Origin: Bacteroidales bacterium
Lineage (GTDB): Bacteria; Bacteroidota; Bacteroidia; Bacteroidales; UBA10428
Assembly (NCBI GenBank): GCA_016935435.1
Contig: JAFGQZ010000035.1
Span: forward strand, 1-36,442
Direction of reading: 5' to 3'
Length of the DNA: 36,442 nt
In this document: piece by piece, positions 34,932-36,442 of the stretch
How the letters are laid out: each line of letters starts with the position of its first letter
How positions within the stretch are numbered: position 1 is the first letter of the stretch
Notes under the pieces: generated by a model
What the model was told of the DNA's origin: nothing
The model's database searches: none
What the model saw: only the letters and a program-made list of their open reading frames with translations
Program-made: the position numbers and the translations under genes

Positions 34932-36299
34932 ATGAAAATACACTTTATTGCCATCGGAGGCGCTGCCATGCACAATCTTGCGCTGGCACTTTTAGAGAAA
35001 AAATATACCATAACAGGTTCCGATGACGAAATATTTGAACCATCAAAAAGTCGATTGCAAAAAGCTGGTTTGCTGCCACAAAAACTTGGCTGGTTTCCCG
35101 AAAAAATAAATGAAAACCTCAATGCTGTAATACTCGGAATGCACGCACGTGCCGACAACCCCGAGCTATTAAAAGCACAGAAGTTAGGTTTGAAAATTTT
35201 TTCTTATCCTGAATTCCTTTACGAACAAACAAAAAACAAAACCAGGGTAGTTATTGCAGGAAGCCATGGAAAAACTACTTTAACATCAATGGTTATGCAT
35301 GTATTAAAGTCGGCAGGTATTGAGTTCGATTACATGGTTGGGGCACAAATCGAAGGTTTTAATACAATGGTATCTCTCAATGAAAGCACCAAAATAGCCG
35401 TATTCGAAGGCGATGAATACCTTACCTCACCCATTGACCCAAGGCCAAAATTTCATTTGTACCGGCCAAACATTGCGTTAATAAACGGTATCGCCTGGGA
35501 CCATGTAAATGTTTTTCCTACTTTTGAGAATTATTGCAGCCAATTTGCAAGGTTTGTTGAATTGATCGAAAATAATGGAAAACTTATTTATTTTCAGCAC
35601 GACCCTGAAATAATAAAAATTGCCGAAACCAATTCACGGTGCGATATTGAAAAAATACCTTTTTCAATTCACCCTTATATAGAAAAATCTGGTTCAACTT
35701 ACTTAATTCCAAAAAGTGGGGCTGAAACAAAAGTTTCGGTATTTGGAAAACATAATATGCAGAATATTTCAGGGGCTAAAGCAATTTGTAACTTACTGGG
35801 AATCGACGATTCCATGTTCTACCAATATATTTCGGGCTTTAAAGGCTCTGCAAAGCGTTTACAGTTGCTGTTCGAAGATGAAAATACAGTTGCCTATCTC
35901 GACTTTGCACATGCCCCATCAAAAGTTGAAGCTACGGTTAAAGCTGTAAGGGAGAAATTTCCCGAGAGGTTCTTCATAGCCTTTCTTGAACTGCATACAT
36001 TCAGCAGTCTTACTAAAGATTATTTAGCCGGCTACAGAGGGACAATGCAAGGGGCCGACTTGCCCATAGTTTATTTTAATACCGAAGTAGTTGAACATAA
36101 AAAACTTGAACCTTTATCAAAAGAATTTGTTGCCGATGAATTCGCCCAAAAAGGGCTTATTGTAACTGAGAATATTGCAGAATTGGCCGAACTTATCAAG
36201 CCTCACCAAACAAAAAAGCCAATTGCTGCGCTTTTTATGAGTAGTGGCAATATAGGAGGTTTGTCAAAAGAAGATTTGATAAAATTTGTTTGCAAATAA
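34932..36299 (+). CDS. mpl: Mur ligase, Mpl type (UDP-N-acetylmuramate:tripeptide ligase)
   Basis: Probable peptidoglycan-recycling enzyme that joins recovered L-Ala-D-Glu-meso-DAP to UDP-MurNAc using ATP. The 455 residues show the Mur ligase order: N-terminal Rossmann-like domain MKIHFIAIGGAAMHNLALAL with GSDDEIFEPSKSRL, central ATP-binding loop AGSHGKTTLTSMV (about residue 113), FEGDEYLTSPIDPRPKFHLYRPNIALINGI typical of Mpl rather than MurC, and a C-terminal domain with FKGSAKRLQLL and DFAHAPSKVEATVKAV. Length agrees with E. coli Mpl (457). MurC is the close alternative, but the EYLTSPIDPRPKF segment and overall length favour Mpl. It starts at ATG 34932 and has no clear own terminator before the next gene. 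Confidence 0.88.
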   Translation: MKIHFIAIGGAAMHNLALALLEKKYTITGSDDEIFEPSKSRLQKAGLLPQKLGWFPEKINENLNAVILGMHARADNPELLKAQKLGLKIFSYPEFLYEQTKNKTRVVIAGSHGKTTLTSMVMHVLKSAGIEFDYMVGAQIEGFNTMVSLNESTKIAVFEGDEYLTSPIDPRPKFHLYRPNIALINGIAWDHVNVFPTFENYCSQFARFVELIENNGKLIYFQHDPEIIKIAETNSRCDIEKIPFSIHPYIEKSGSTYLIPKSGAETKVSVFGKHNMQNISGAKAICNLLGIDDSMFYQYISGFKGSAKRLQLLFEDENTVAYLDFAHAPSKVEATVKAVREKFPERFFIAFLELHTFSSLTKDYLAGYRGTMQGADLPIVYFNTEVVEHKKLEPLSKEFVADEFAQKGLIVTENIAELAELIKPHQTKKPIAALFMSSGNIGGLSKEDLIKFVCK

Positions 36300-36350
36300 T
36301 ATAATAATATTTTTGCCATTTTGTTTTAAAACCCTGATATCAAAAAAAAT

Positions 36351-36442
36351 ATGGAAGTAAAAGGAACTGCTGTTATAGCCATTCGTGATTATGTAAAAAA
36401 CAATTTTACTGCCGATTATAAAAATTGGCTCGACTCTCTAAG
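36351..36442 (+). CDS. Truncated hypothetical protein (5' end only)
   Basis: An open frame from ATG 36351 continues to the window edge (at least 30 codons; it starts MEVKGTAVIAIRDYVKNNFT). It lies 51 bp after the Mur ligase in the same direction, without an intervening terminator. The opening resembles N-termini of some small cytoplasmic proteins of unknown function. I do not recognise the family. Confidence 0.55.
   Translation, partial: MEVKGTAVIAIRDYVKNNFTADYKNWLDSL

Overview
The window comes from a member of the Bacteroidota, most likely an environmental or marine polysaccharide-degrading lineage. Evidence includes a SusC/SusD pair, a secreted GH16 enzyme with a type IX secretion (T9SS) C-terminal domain, an ECF sigma/FecR pair, a DUF2723 membrane glycosyltransferase, and promoters of the Bacteroidota form TTTG/TTG - 18 to 20 bp - TAnnTTTG. 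The genus cannot be named from sequence alone. No rRNA genes, CRISPR arrays or complete insertion sequences were seen.

Layout. (1) 1-7960, minus strand: citrate synthase, then an arginine/proline block transcribed argR > argG > argH > proB-like > proB > proA. A probable 211-bp MITE with terminal inverted repeats and a target duplication lies between proA and citrate synthase. The proB-like gene is an intact but catalytically degenerate paralogue of glutamate 5-kinase. (2) 7961-11930: a divergent regulatory region with a consensus ARG box touching the argR start codon, then carB (no carA here) and a one-base-overlapping Nudix_N hydrolase on the plus strand. (3) 11930-12300: gene-free DNA with terminators and a 48-bp perfect palindrome. 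(4) 12306-22465: a small polysaccharide utilisation locus (GH16 with CBM6 and T9SS domain > susC > susD, minus strand), divergent from glycogen phosphorylase. (5) 22751-28441: a membrane PAS histidine kinase converging on an unusual cassette read sigma > FecR > STN/carboxypeptidase-regulatory protein without a barrel > GldM-C-like exported protein. (6) 28682-31765: a 1027-residue DUF2723 (GT117-like) membrane protein. (7) 31886-34559: a PspC/PadR/PspC operon with a palindromic operator over its promoter. (8) 34573-36442: tRNA-Gln with promoter and terminator, a Mpl-type Mur ligase, and the first 92 bases of a further gene.

How the parts fit (inference): ArgR probably controls its own operon and perhaps carB, tying carbamoyl phosphate, arginine and proline synthesis together at one locus. 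The GH16/SusCD genes would capture and cut an external beta-1,3-glucan-like polymer, and the divergent phosphorylase handles internal alpha-glucan. The sigma/FecR cassette looks like a cell-surface signalling module in which the TonB-dependent barrel has been replaced by smaller exported proteins. The features that most deserve follow-up are this cassette, the pseudokinase ProB paralogue, the MITE and the long palindrome.
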